DNA of 47,117 nt from Methanobacteriota archaeon. Its GTDB lineage: Archaea; Thermoplasmatota; Poseidoniia; Poseidoniales; Poseidoniaceae. Location: contig PBGP02000014.1 in the NCBI GenBank assembly GCA_002720095.2, positions 60,961-108,077 of the forward strand, read 5' to 3'. The translations under genes and the position numbers were made by a program. The notes below the pieces were generated by a model. It searched no databases. It was not told where the DNA came from and saw only the letters and a program-made list of their open reading frames with translations. Below, in pieces: positions 39,894 to 47,117 of this stretch. Position 1 is the stretch's first letter, and every line of letters starts with the position of its first letter.

Positions 39894-42218
39894 ATGATGA
39901 ATGACCCATTCGACCTTTCAAAAGCTCTTGAAGGCGCATCAAATAAGAACTTAAATCCTGAAATATCCTGTTTTAAATTAGACACAGATCTAACACCAGC
40001 TGGAGATCAAGAAAAAGCAATTGAGGAATTAATTTTACAATTGGAAAATAATGTAGAACGAACGATTCTATTAGGTGTTACAGGCAGTGGAAAAACATTT
40101 GCCATGGCTCACATAATTGAAAAAATGAATTTACCAACCTTAGTAATGAGTCACAATAAAACGTTAGCTCGTCAATTGCATCAAGAGTTTTCAGGAATAT
40201 TTCCTAACAATGCAGTTGAATATTTTGTTTCCCACTATGATTATTATCAACCTGAAGCATATCTTCCTCAACGAGACCTTTACATCGATAAAGAACTATC
40301 CATAAACGAAAGAATAGATCAGGAGCGTTTTGCAACGGTTGCAAGTTTGGTTTCGAGACCAGACGTGTTAGTAGTTAGTTCAGTCTCGTGTATTTATGGA
40401 TTGAACGCACCAGAAACCTTTCTTAAACACCATTGCAGAGTATTCTTAGGTCAAGGAATTGAGATAATAGACTTAATCAGGGAATTGGTCAGTCTACAAT
40501 ATTCTAGAACTAATACAGATATCTCAAGAGGGCAATTTAGAGTTAGGGGGGAAATAGTTGACATATGGATGCCAAGCAGAGATGATCCGTTAAGAATTAA
40601 GTTTAACTTTGATGGAATTGAAAGCATTCAGCTTTGTGATTCAGTGTCATGGGAGATTTATGATGATCTTGATGAAGCATGGATCCATCCAAAGGAATTC
40701 TTCATGACCAGTCCTGATAGATTTGAGAGAGCATTGACATCTATTGAATCAGAACTTCAGACACGTTTGAAATATTTAAGAGATCACGGACTTGACGTTG
40801 AAGCCCAGCGTCTACATCAGAGAACTAAGTATGATTTAGAAATGTTAAGAGAAATTGGACATTGTTCAGGTGTGGAAAACTATTCTTTGCATTTTGATGG
40901 AAGAAATTCTGGAGATCGCCCTTATTGCCTTCTTGATTTTCTTTCTGCTTGCGCAAAGCAATTTCACGGAGACAAAACAAAATATTTGGTAATTATGGAT
41001 GAGAGCCATGTAACTTTACCTCAAGTTGGAGGGATGTATTATGGGGATAAAAGTAGAAAATTAAATCTAATCGAACATGGATTTAGGCTTCCGAGTGCAG
41101 CAGATAACAGACCATTAAAAATATCTGAATTCCAAAAGCTAGTTCCTAAATTATTGTATGTCTCGGCTACTCCTGGTGAAAGAGAATTAAGACAATTTTG
41201 TGAAATTACGAATCAACCTGTTTCTAGAAGTCTTCTACATGTTAAAGGTGGAGGCGGAGTTGAAACTCCTGAACTAAAATCTAAAGATTCTGGCGCTGAA
41301 AGTATGTACGAATTATTGCAAAGCATCCATGGAATTGCAAGAATGGAAATCAGGCCAACTGGACTATTAGACCCCGAAATCGAAGTTCGAGGAACAGAAG
41401 GACAAATTCAGGATTTAGTTTCTGAAATAAATCATAGAATTTCTCTGAATCAGAGAATTTTAGTTACTGTTCTGACAATTAAATTTGCGGAAGAAGTTTC
41501 AGAATATTTACAAAAAACAGGAATAAAATCTCACTATCTTCATAGTGAAATTGATACAATGGAGCGTACTGAAATAATTAAACATTTAAGACATGGAAAT
41601 ATTGATGTAATCGTGGGTATTAATCTCTTGAGGGAAGGTTTAGACATACCAGAGGTAGGTTTAGTTGCAATCTTTGATGCGGATAAGCAAGGTTTTTTGA
41701 GAAATGAAAGAAGTTTGTTACAGACTATAGGACGAGCTTCGAGAAATCAAAATGGTAAAGTGATAATGTATGCTGATTCAGTTTCACCATCTATGAAAGC
41801 TGCAATTACTCAAACAGTAGATAGAAGAGAAAGACAACACAATTATAATTTAGCAAATAATATTGAACCTAAGACAATAAAGAAAACATTACCACCTCTG
41901 GGGGATGATGAACATGAGATTCTTACGGGCACTGTTCAAACCTCTTTGTCTGCAGGACGTAGGTTAGTCGGAAAAAAGAGTAAGAACACTTCGAGTGATT
42001 TTAAGACCAAATTTAATCTGGGAGCCGGAAAGTTTTCTAGGGGTGTCAATCAAGAAGAGATTAATAACCTCGAGAATTTAGAAAATTTATCGGCATCAAT
42101 TGAGAATTTACGTAGAGAAATGGAGATGGCAGCATCAGAGTTAGAGTTTGAAAAAGCAGCATTTATTCGTGATCAACTGATAGAATTAGAATTAATGAGG
42201 GGTTCAAATGAAAAATGA
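39894..42218 (+). CDS. uvrB: excinuclease ABC subunit B
   Basis: DNA damage-verifying helicase-like subunit of bacterial-type nucleotide excision repair, 774 residues. Walker A is GVTGSGKT at 61-68. The beta-hairpin segment YFVSHYDYYQPEAYLP inserts next to the lesion. Motif VI is IGRASRN. The C-terminal UVR motif (ASELEFEKAAFIRDQLIELE) binds UvrC. All core parts are intact, though a spacer of about 100 residues near 480 (including RMEIRPTGLLDPEIEVRG) agrees with the family. Bacterial origin by transfer is likely for archaeal UvrABC in general. ATG 39894 or 39897 can be used, with GAGGTGG upstream. Confidence 0.97.
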   Translation: MMNDPFDLSKALEGASNKNLNPEISCFKLDTDLTPAGDQEKAIEELILQLENNVERTILLGVTGSGKTFAMAHIIEKMNLPTLVMSHNKTLARQLHQEFSGIFPNNAVEYFVSHYDYYQPEAYLPQRDLYIDKELSINERIDQERFATVASLVSRPDVLVVSSVSCIYGLNAPETFLKHHCRVFLGQGIEIIDLIRELVSLQYSRTNTDISRGQFRVRGEIVDIWMPSRDDPLRIKFNFDGIESIQLCDSVSWEIYDDLDEAWIHPKEFFMTSPDRFERALTSIESELQTRLKYLRDHGLDVEAQRLHQRTKYDLEMLREIGHCSGVENYSLHFDGRNSGDRPYCLLDFLSACAKQFHGDKTKYLVIMDESHVTLPQVGGMYYGDKSRKLNLIEHGFRLPSAADNRPLKISEFQKLVPKLLYVSATPGERELRQFCEITNQPVSRSLLHVKGGGGVETPELKSKDSGAESMYELLQSIHGIARMEIRPTGLLDPEIEVRGTEGQIQDLVSEINHRISLNQRILVTVLTIKFAEEVSEYLQKTGIKSHYLHSEIDTMERTEIIKHLRHGNIDVIVGINLLREGLDIPEVGLVAIFDADKQGFLRNERSLLQTIGRASRNQNGKVIMYADSVSPSMKAAITQTVDRRERQHNYNLANNIEPKTIKKTLPPLGDDEHEILTGTVQTSLSAGRRLVGKKSKNTSSDFKTKFNLGAGKFSRGVNQEEINNLENLENLSASIENLRREMEMAASELEFEKAAFIRDQLIELELMRGSNEK

Positions 42219-42813
42219 GACATTAGGGGTTCTAGAAGCAATAAAGCAAAAAGGAGTAGATGTTTGTTTAGTTTCAAAATATTGGAATGATAAGCAAATA
42301 ATGGATTTTTATAACTTAGGATATCGAAAATTTGGTGAAAATAGAGTAGACATCTTAGAAAAGAGATATAAAAATTTACCAAAGGATATTGAATGGCATT
42401 TTTTAGGAAACATTCAAAGTCGAGATTTACCTAAGATTTGTAAGTTTTCATCATTAATCCAATCATTTGATCGACCAGATTTATTAGAGAAGATTTCCAA
42501 TTATCAGGGTGTAAATATCCTAATTCAAATTAATTTATTTGAAGATAAAAACCGTAATGGAATCGCATTAGAAAATTTAGATAATGTAATCGATAAGATT
42601 AATCATAACCAGGTTACTTGTAAAGGTTTCATGATACACCCACCTCAAGAACTAACAGACGATGAAAAAAAACTGTGTTTTGAAAAAATGAGTGAAGTTT
42701 TTTTGAGGCACCCTAATTTTTCAATACTTTCAATGGGTACATCTGGTGACTATGAATTGGCTAATAATTCTGGAGCGACATTGAATAGATTGGGTAGAGT
42801 TTTAACTAATTAG
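42208..42813 (+). CDS. YggS/PLPBP-family pyridoxal phosphate-binding protein
   Basis: A 201-residue single-domain alanine-racemase-fold protein that binds PLP and buffers its level; it has no known enzyme activity. The PLP lysine is K24 in LVSKYW. FGENRVD, EWHFLGNIQ and the late LSMGTSGDYELA segment match the family, which usually has 220-235 residues. This one is short at the N-terminus, starting almost at the first strand. Its ATG overlaps uvrB by 11 bases, with GAGGGG as Shine-Dalgarno, so the two are coupled. The window contains one PLP enzyme, the aminotransferase at 21115-22149. Confidence 0.92.
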   Translation: MKNETLGVLEAIKQKGVDVCLVSKYWNDKQIMDFYNLGYRKFGENRVDILEKRYKNLPKDIEWHFLGNIQSRDLPKICKFSSLIQSFDRPDLLEKISNYQGVNILIQINLFEDKNRNGIALENLDNVIDKINHNQVTCKGFMIHPPQELTDDEKKLCFEKMSEVFLRHPNFSILSMGTSGDYELANNSGATLNRLGRVLTN

Positions 42814-42836
42814 TAGTTTTTACTAAGTCATACATT

Positions 42837-42846
42837 AGTATATATC
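42837..42846 (+). promoter_or_regulatory. TATA box candidate for the second MMPL gene
   Basis: AGTATATATC is centred about 27 bases before the ATG at 42868. Transcription would start at or next to the start codon, giving a leaderless mRNA, in agreement with the lack of a Shine-Dalgarno. Confidence 0.55.
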
Positions 42847-42867
42847 ATCTATTTAAGCGCGTTATAT

Positions 42868-45189
42868 ATGGAAGGCGCAACAAATCCTAAGGTTTTAGAG
42901 AATAGAATCTTTTACAAAATAGGATTATTTATTCATGACAATTCAAAATCTATGGTTGCATTCGGATTGCTTTCATGCTTATTGATGTCAAGCTTAATGG
43001 CACTTGGACCTGATTGGGCAGAAGGATTTGGTGAAGATGATGTTGAGTCAGTACATGCTGGGAACCTTATTTCTGAAAGGTTTAACAATGACGGTAACGA
43101 AAGCGGTAAGTCATTTCGTTACATAGTGTTTCACCCAGTATACAATGACAGTGATGAGACATGGAAATCAGTGGTTTATCAATCGCTTAGTAAATTTGAA
43201 AATCATCCAAAAGTTAACATTACATATTCCTGGGATGTTGAGGAGATTGACAGAAAGGATTACGTTGTTGAAGATGAATCAGGATTTTACGCAATTAACG
43301 TAGTCTCCATATCAACCGACAGAAAAGAAGCTAAGGAAATTTTGAATAGTCTCCATGAAACAATACAAATTAGCGAAAATGAATTTGAAGGTTGGGTAAC
43401 AGATGGAATTTCTGTTGATTGGAAATTTGATTATCTAATTAAGAAAGACCTCATCAAGGCTGAGTTTGTAGCAGGGCCTATTACAGTAATAATCTTAGGA
43501 TTAATATTTGGTTCTGTGTTTGCAGCATTATTGCCTTTTGGAATTGGAGTAGGTACACTTTTAGCAGCAATTGGAATGACAATTTGGCTTTCAAACATTA
43601 CAGATGTTACTGTTTATGCTACAAATATAGTATCATTAATAGGTATAGGAGTATCAATTGATTATTCGTTATTTTTAGTTAACCGATTTAGAGAAGAATT
43701 AGACAGAGGTCATGATATTAGAATTGCTACAGCAATGAGTTGTGCAACAGCAGGAAAAGCAGTATTTTACTCTGGAATAACTGTTGCGATTGGCTTGATG
43801 GGAATGCTATTTTTCACTAACACTTCACTACCTTCATTAGGAATTGGAGGGACAATTGCAGTTTCTATTGCCATGGTTTATTCAACTATAGTACTCCCAG
43901 CGGTGATGTCAATTTTAGGCCATAGAGTTAATAAATTCAAGATTCCATACTCTTTTGATATGAGTGCCAAAGATGATGGAATTTGGGCATCAATTGCAAA
44001 AAAAGTAATGGATAGACCTTGGGCTGTTCTGATTCCGACCTTAATTTTATTAATTGGAGCAGGAGTTCCTTTTGCATATGCTGAATTTTCTCTTTCATCA
44101 TGGAAAGCACTTCCTCCCGATGAAGAAACAAGACAAGGAATGGAATTGATTGATGAAAAGTGGCCTAATCAAGCGGCCAACTCGATTTATTTAGTAATCG
44201 AAACTGATGGGGTTAATCCGCTATCGGAAAAAAACCTAAGAGCACAATATGACTTTATCATCGAATTATTGAACGATTCTAGGGTCATTGGAGGTTCAGG
44301 GGTTGGGCTTCCAGATACGTCAATGTCTATTGAAGAGGTGATACTATTTTGGGAGACTCCTGATAGTTTCTTGACTGCTGAACAGATTGCATTAAGAGAA
44401 AATATCAGGGAGGTTTTCATCGGTGATAATGCCACACTAATCTCTGTTCAGCTTGAGGGTGCTCAAACGAGTGTTGAATCAAGACAGGTAGTCGAGGAAA
44501 TTAGACTTCACAAACATAAATTTTTAGATAATTTTACTGGAGAGAAAGATGAATTATTAGTAGCAGGATTCGCTGCTTATAACGCCGATAATCTCCAAGC
44601 AATATCGGATAACCTCCCAAGAGCATTAGCATTCATTTTGAGCGCCACATTAATCTTAATTTTTATTCAGGTTAAATCTGTTATAATTCCAATCAAAGCC
44701 ATAGCAATGAATATTCTATCTATTTCCGCCTCTTTCGGTATGTTAGTTTGGGTATTCCAATGGGGTTATGGATCTGAGCTACTTAATTTTACAGCTCAGC
44801 CAATAGATTCTGGGAACCCAGTCATAATGTTTTGTATTGTGTTTGGTTTGTCTATGGATTATGAGGTATTGATGTTGTCCAGAATACACGAAGAATGGGA
44901 AAGAACGGGAGATAATACACTGGCAGTAGCCAATGGGTTACAAAAAACAGGAGGATTAATTACTGGGGCAGCTGCTATTATGGTGGTAGTATTTGGTGCA
45001 TTCGGGTTATCTTCAATTGTAATTTTAAAACAAATTGGTCTAGGCCTTGCATTAGCAATTTTCATTGATGCTACTTTAGTTCGTGCGTTAGTCGTACCAT
45101 CGACTATGCGTCTAATGGGTAAGTGGAACTGGTGGGTTCCTTCGTTTTTTAGAAACACGTCAACTAATGAAATTATAGAACAAGAATAA
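42868..45189 (+). CDS. MMPL-family RND transporter (MmpL-like)
   Basis: A 773-residue membrane exporter with two RND halves: helix near 32-50, outside loop, helix bundle at about 205-350, helix near 390-410, outside loop and a bundle at about 590-755. The proton-relay motifs are GVSIDYSLFLVNRFREE and FGLSMDYEVLMLSRIHEEW, which look more like bacterial MmpL than the other MMPL protein here (GVDYGLH type). The likely cargo is lipid or other hydrophobic compounds, not defined by sequence. Transcription seems leaderless. Its TAA abuts the stop of the convergent bioY with no spacer. Confidence 0.9.
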   Translation: MEGATNPKVLENRIFYKIGLFIHDNSKSMVAFGLLSCLLMSSLMALGPDWAEGFGEDDVESVHAGNLISERFNNDGNESGKSFRYIVFHPVYNDSDETWKSVVYQSLSKFENHPKVNITYSWDVEEIDRKDYVVEDESGFYAINVVSISTDRKEAKEILNSLHETIQISENEFEGWVTDGISVDWKFDYLIKKDLIKAEFVAGPITVIILGLIFGSVFAALLPFGIGVGTLLAAIGMTIWLSNITDVTVYATNIVSLIGIGVSIDYSLFLVNRFREELDRGHDIRIATAMSCATAGKAVFYSGITVAIGLMGMLFFTNTSLPSLGIGGTIAVSIAMVYSTIVLPAVMSILGHRVNKFKIPYSFDMSAKDDGIWASIAKKVMDRPWAVLIPTLILLIGAGVPFAYAEFSLSSWKALPPDEETRQGMELIDEKWPNQAANSIYLVIETDGVNPLSEKNLRAQYDFIIELLNDSRVIGGSGVGLPDTSMSIEEVILFWETPDSFLTAEQIALRENIREVFIGDNATLISVQLEGAQTSVESRQVVEEIRLHKHKFLDNFTGEKDELLVAGFAAYNADNLQAISDNLPRALAFILSATLILIFIQVKSVIIPIKAIAMNILSISASFGMLVWVFQWGYGSELLNFTAQPIDSGNPVIMFCIVFGLSMDYEVLMLSRIHEEWERTGDNTLAVANGLQKTGGLITGAAAIMVVVFGAFGLSSIVILKQIGLGLALAIFIDATLVRALVVPSTMRLMGKWNWWVPSFFRNTSTNEIIEQE

Positions 45190-45801
45190 TCATTCATTTT
45201 TGGAATATGACCAAATTTTTGTGGTAACAAATGCCATAATAATTATCTTAAAAAAATCCCAAATTAAGAATGGTTCAAGACCTAATTCATATGCTCGGTA
45301 ATAATCTGTTTTTAATGAATACTTAAGCCATAATGTTCCGAATATGTATACTGGAATCATTGCAGTAAACCAGCAAATTAGTTGTGCTTTAATTTCTGCG
45401 ATACCCTTACTTCGTGATCTATCAAGTCCTTCTGCGACAATTGCTGATGCGAGGGGGAATGCCAAAAGATATCCCCCAGAAGCAACCAGACTACCTCCTA
45501 CAATTAAGGCATCACCACCTTGTGCGAACACAGGTGCACCTAATCCACCTAATAATAGGTACAAACACCCAGAAGCAAATGCATCGTTTCTTCTTAAATA
45601 TACACCAGTTGCTAAAACAGCGAACGTTTGAAATGTGTATGGAACTGGTGTCCATGGAACGCTAAATGCAATTTGTGCGCAAATTGCAGTAAAACCAGTA
45701 AAGAAAAGAATTCTAACAATCCTTTCACTAATACTTGCAGATTCCGCTGATAGTCCTATATGCCATTTTTCAGGTTTGTTCCATTCAATATTATTGAACA
45801 T
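45190..45801 (-). CDS. bioY: biotin transporter BioY (S component)
   Basis: A 203-residue membrane protein with about six helices. BioY family features are VPWTPVPYTFQTFAVLATG, LYLLLGGLGAPVFAQGG and GGYLLAFPLASAIV. BioY captures biotin in the membrane, alone or with an ECF module; no ECF ATPase or EcfT is in the window. Biotin uptake fits the need of the biotin-dependent carboxylase at 28588-33114. The N-terminus is extended by about 25 polar residues compared with bacterial forms. It lies 54 bases after the NikR-like gene and could be read from that transcript. Confidence 0.9.
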   Translation of the reverse strand: MFNNIEWNKPEKWHIGLSAESASISERIVRILFFTGFTAICAQIAFSVPWTPVPYTFQTFAVLATGVYLRRNDAFASGCLYLLLGGLGAPVFAQGGDALIVGGSLVASGGYLLAFPLASAIVAEGLDRSRSKGIAEIKAQLICWFTAMIPVYIFGTLWLKYSLKTDYYRAYELGLEPFLIWDFFKIIIMAFVTTKIWSYSKNE

Positions 45802-45855
45802 GACATTCGCAAATTTAGGAGGTTTTTATTGCTTGGCTAAGATATTACGTTTTTG

Positions 45856-46287
45856 TCAACAACAACCATCATCTCTCTTTGGTGCACTAATAAATGAAAT
45901 CTTGTTAACATGGGGAGTATTCTGCAATTGATCTATAATATTTCTGAAGATTAATGCAGTAGCAATACCTTGTATTACATCAACACAGGTATGGCTAAAT
46001 TTTAGACTGCTGTGATTATAAGAATAAACTTCTAACATATTTGAGTGCCTAATCTGCATTAATTTTTTCTCGACACCATTGTTATGCTGATAATAAACAA
46101 TAAGATGACCTTCAATAACTTCATCTTGTTTCATTCCCTCTAATTCACCTCTCTGTTTTAAATCTGAGAAGTATATAGATGCATCACGAATAAATCTACT
46201 TCTGTTTTGATACCCTGATTTTATTACTAATTGATCTAGTTCCTCTGCAAATTTATTGTCTGTGCTAAATGAGACAATTCTACTCAT
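45856..46287 (-). CDS. NikR-like ribbon-helix-helix metalloregulator
   Basis: A 143-residue regulator. The N-terminal ribbon-helix-helix (SRIVSFSTDNKFAEELDQL, then GYQNRSRFIRDA) closely follows NikR, and the C-terminal part resembles its ACT-like metal domain. By eye H81, H92 and C101 align with NikR ligands H76, H87 and C95 if one residue is inserted, while the fourth ligand (H89) would be S94. Extra candidates are H99 and a terminal Cys pair (DDGCC). It is divergent from a ZnuA-type binding protein, so Zn2+, Mn2+ or Ni2+ control of that uptake system is likely; the metal cannot be told. Confidence 0.82.
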   Translation of the reverse strand: MSRIVSFSTDNKFAEELDQLVIKSGYQNRSRFIRDASIYFSDLKQRGELEGMKQDEVIEGHLIVYYQHNNGVEKKLMQIRHSNMLEVYSYNHSSLKFSHTCVDVIQGIATALIFRNIIDQLQNTPHVNKISFISAPKRDDGCC

Positions 46288-46334
46288 GTAACTACTAAAC
46301 AGTTCTAATTAATAATAATTCCCTATTCGATAAT

Positions 46335-46360
46335 TAATAACATTTTTTAAATAGTTATTA
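46335..46360. promoter_or_regulatory. operator candidate for the NikR-like regulator
   Basis: TAATAAC (46335-46341) and GTTATTA (46354-46360) form a perfect 7+7 inverted repeat with a 12-base spacer, 26 bases in all. The size is close to NikR operators, in which short half-sites are separated by about 16 bases. It encloses the TATA-like TTTTTTAAAT (46343-46352) of the downstream gene, so binding would block its transcription. It also lies 48 bases before the regulator's own start. Confidence 0.5.
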
Positions 46361-46376
46361 TTTACGGGATGTAAGT

Positions 46377-47117
46377 ATGGAAATTAAGTATAAAGTGTTA
46401 ATGACATGCCTAATCATGGTATTTTCAGGGTTTGCGGGCTGTACAGCAAATGACGAAAATATCAGTGATGATATTGTAGATGATACCGCGAGTGATAACA
46501 CCAATCAGACCAATAATCAGACACAAACTAACCAGACTCAGAATGAGAGTACGACAGATCCATTACAAGAATTAAGGGAGCTTTTAGCTGACAAAAAAAT
46601 TATGGTATCAACATACCACGTTCAACAGTTAGTTTTAGCGGTTGTTGGTGATACAGCAGAAGTTGACATCATAGGTAGTTCAAATGAGCCAGTTCATGAT
46701 TTCTCTCCATCACCTGGAGATAAAGCTGATTTACTAAATAGTGATATATTCTTCTATCACGGTTTGAAACTTGAACCATGGGTCGATAAAGCGATATCTG
46801 AGATGGGTGATGACGGCCCAACTATCATAAAGACACATGCTATGCCAACTGGAGAAATAACACTTGACTACGAATCGATACTTGTTGATGATTTATGCAG
46901 TGCATTATCTGAAAATGATAGATTAGTTAATAATTTAATGAGTTATAAAAATCAGGCATCTGAACTTAACATCGATATTGAGTATTTAGTACATCAGTTG
47001 ACTTTCCCAGCTCCAGATAGCGGAGAAGATCTCCACGATGACCACGGTGATCACGATGACCACGATGACCACGATGACCACGGTGATCACGATGACCACG
47101 ATGATCACGATGATCAC
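46377..47117 (+). CDS. znuA: ZnuA-type metal ABC transporter substrate-binding lipoprotein (C-terminus off the window)
   Basis: The frame from ATG 46377 stays open to the window end (247 codons). Residues 1-22 are a lipoprotein signal with lipobox FAGC. An Asn/Gln/Thr-rich linker follows to about 60, then the ZnuA/PsaA cluster-9 fold: STYHVQQLVLAVVGD, EPVHDFSPSPGDKADLLNSD (metal His) and HGLKLEPWVDKAI. A His/Asp-rich loop begins near residue 220 and runs past the edge, as in zinc-type members of this family. It takes up Zn2+ (less likely Mn2+) for an ABC importer whose other genes should lie beyond the window. GGGAT precedes the ATG. Confidence 0.88.
   Translation, partial: MEIKYKVLMTCLIMVFSGFAGCTANDENISDDIVDDTASDNTNQTNNQTQTNQTQNESTTDPLQELRELLADKKIMVSTYHVQQLVLAVVGDTAEVDIIGSSNEPVHDFSPSPGDKADLLNSDIFFYHGLKLEPWVDKAISEMGDDGPTIIKTHAMPTGEITLDYESILVDDLCSALSENDRLVNNLMSYKNQASELNIDIEYLVHQLTFPAPDSGEDLHDDHGDHDDHDDHDDHGDHDDHDDHDDH
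47034..47117 (+). repeat. His/Asp-coding 9-base repeat
   Basis: The DNA repeats GAYGAYCAC-type units (Asp-Asp-His or Gly-Asp-His) without break to the window end. It encodes the His-rich metal loop of the ZnuA-like protein and is likely unstable in length. Confidence 0.8.

Noticed and set aside
45344-45665. Two open frames on the plus strand within bioY
   Set aside because: Both are antisense to a well-recognised BioY protein.
45817-45840. AGGAGGT on the plus strand followed by a TTG
   Set aside because: The frame closes after three codons (TTG CTT GGC TAA), so no gene begins here.
47034-47117. CRISPR or intergenic minisatellite
   Set aside because: The repeat has no spacers and stays in frame inside the ZnuA-like gene, coding a known type of His-rich loop.

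Overview
The window is a compact, AT-rich (by eye about two-thirds A+T) piece of an archaeal chromosome. Archaeal markers are ribosomal protein S8e, SRP19, Sec61-beta, a family-B DNA polymerase, a geranylgeranyl (archaeal lipid) reductase, a DUF63 membrane protein, an MCT-1/PUA protein, a XerA-type recombinase and a surface protein with a PGF-CTERM-like tail. These sit beside an aa3-type oxidase, leucine catabolism genes and lipoproteins. That mix suggests a heterotrophic aerobic marine archaeon such as Marine Group II or III (Candidatus Poseidoniia and relatives). The taxon is an inference; no rRNA gene is present.

Layout. Positions 1-4486 (minus strand) hold a cytochrome c oxidase operon in the order coxB, coxA, coxC, COX4-like and a truncated lipoprotein gene. 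CoxA carries an unusual secreted Reeler-like N-terminal domain. At 4669-8487 are a Toprim protein, an Lrp regulator, a membrane-anchored thioredoxin-like protein and an NSUN2-like RNA m5C methyltransferase. At 8580-14587 are a polytopic protein that looks like a divergent CcmF relative, small orphan proteins, Sec61-beta, a Lys/Ala-repeat histone H1-like protein, an unlisted 59-aa Cys-rich basic protein, XerA and a RimK ligase with an RCK_C-like tail. At 14717-19561 are a SAP-domain membrane protein and two secreted proteins with PGF-CTERM-like tails. At 19587-22149 are a perfect 14-bp hairpin, the MCT-1/PUA protein, S8e, SRP19 and a branched-chain aminotransferase.

At 22292-28591 are PolB, an MMPL/RND exporter and a nuclease-fold lipoprotein. 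At 28588-33114 (minus) is a methylcrotonyl-CoA carboxylase operon (carboxyltransferase, enoyl-CoA hydratase, biotin carboxylase, biotin carrier) for leucine breakdown. At 33185-39052 (minus) are a DUF63 protein, an FKBP isomerase, CcmF and geranylgeranyl reductase. At 39147-45189 (plus) are an SDR reductase, UvrB, a YggS-type PLP protein and a second MMPL protein. The right end has BioY (biotin uptake), a NikR-like regulator and a truncated ZnuA-type metal-binding lipoprotein with a His/Asp repeat, with a palindrome over the predicted znuA promoter.

The genes connect in several ways. CcmF, and possibly its relative, would supply cytochrome c to the oxidase. The aminotransferase and carboxylase operon fit leucine degradation feeding respiration, and BioY fits the biotin demand of that carboxylase. 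Gene packing is extreme: several convergent pairs interleave their stop codons. No gene-free stretch exceeds 300 bases. I saw no tRNA, rRNA, CRISPR array or insertion sequence.
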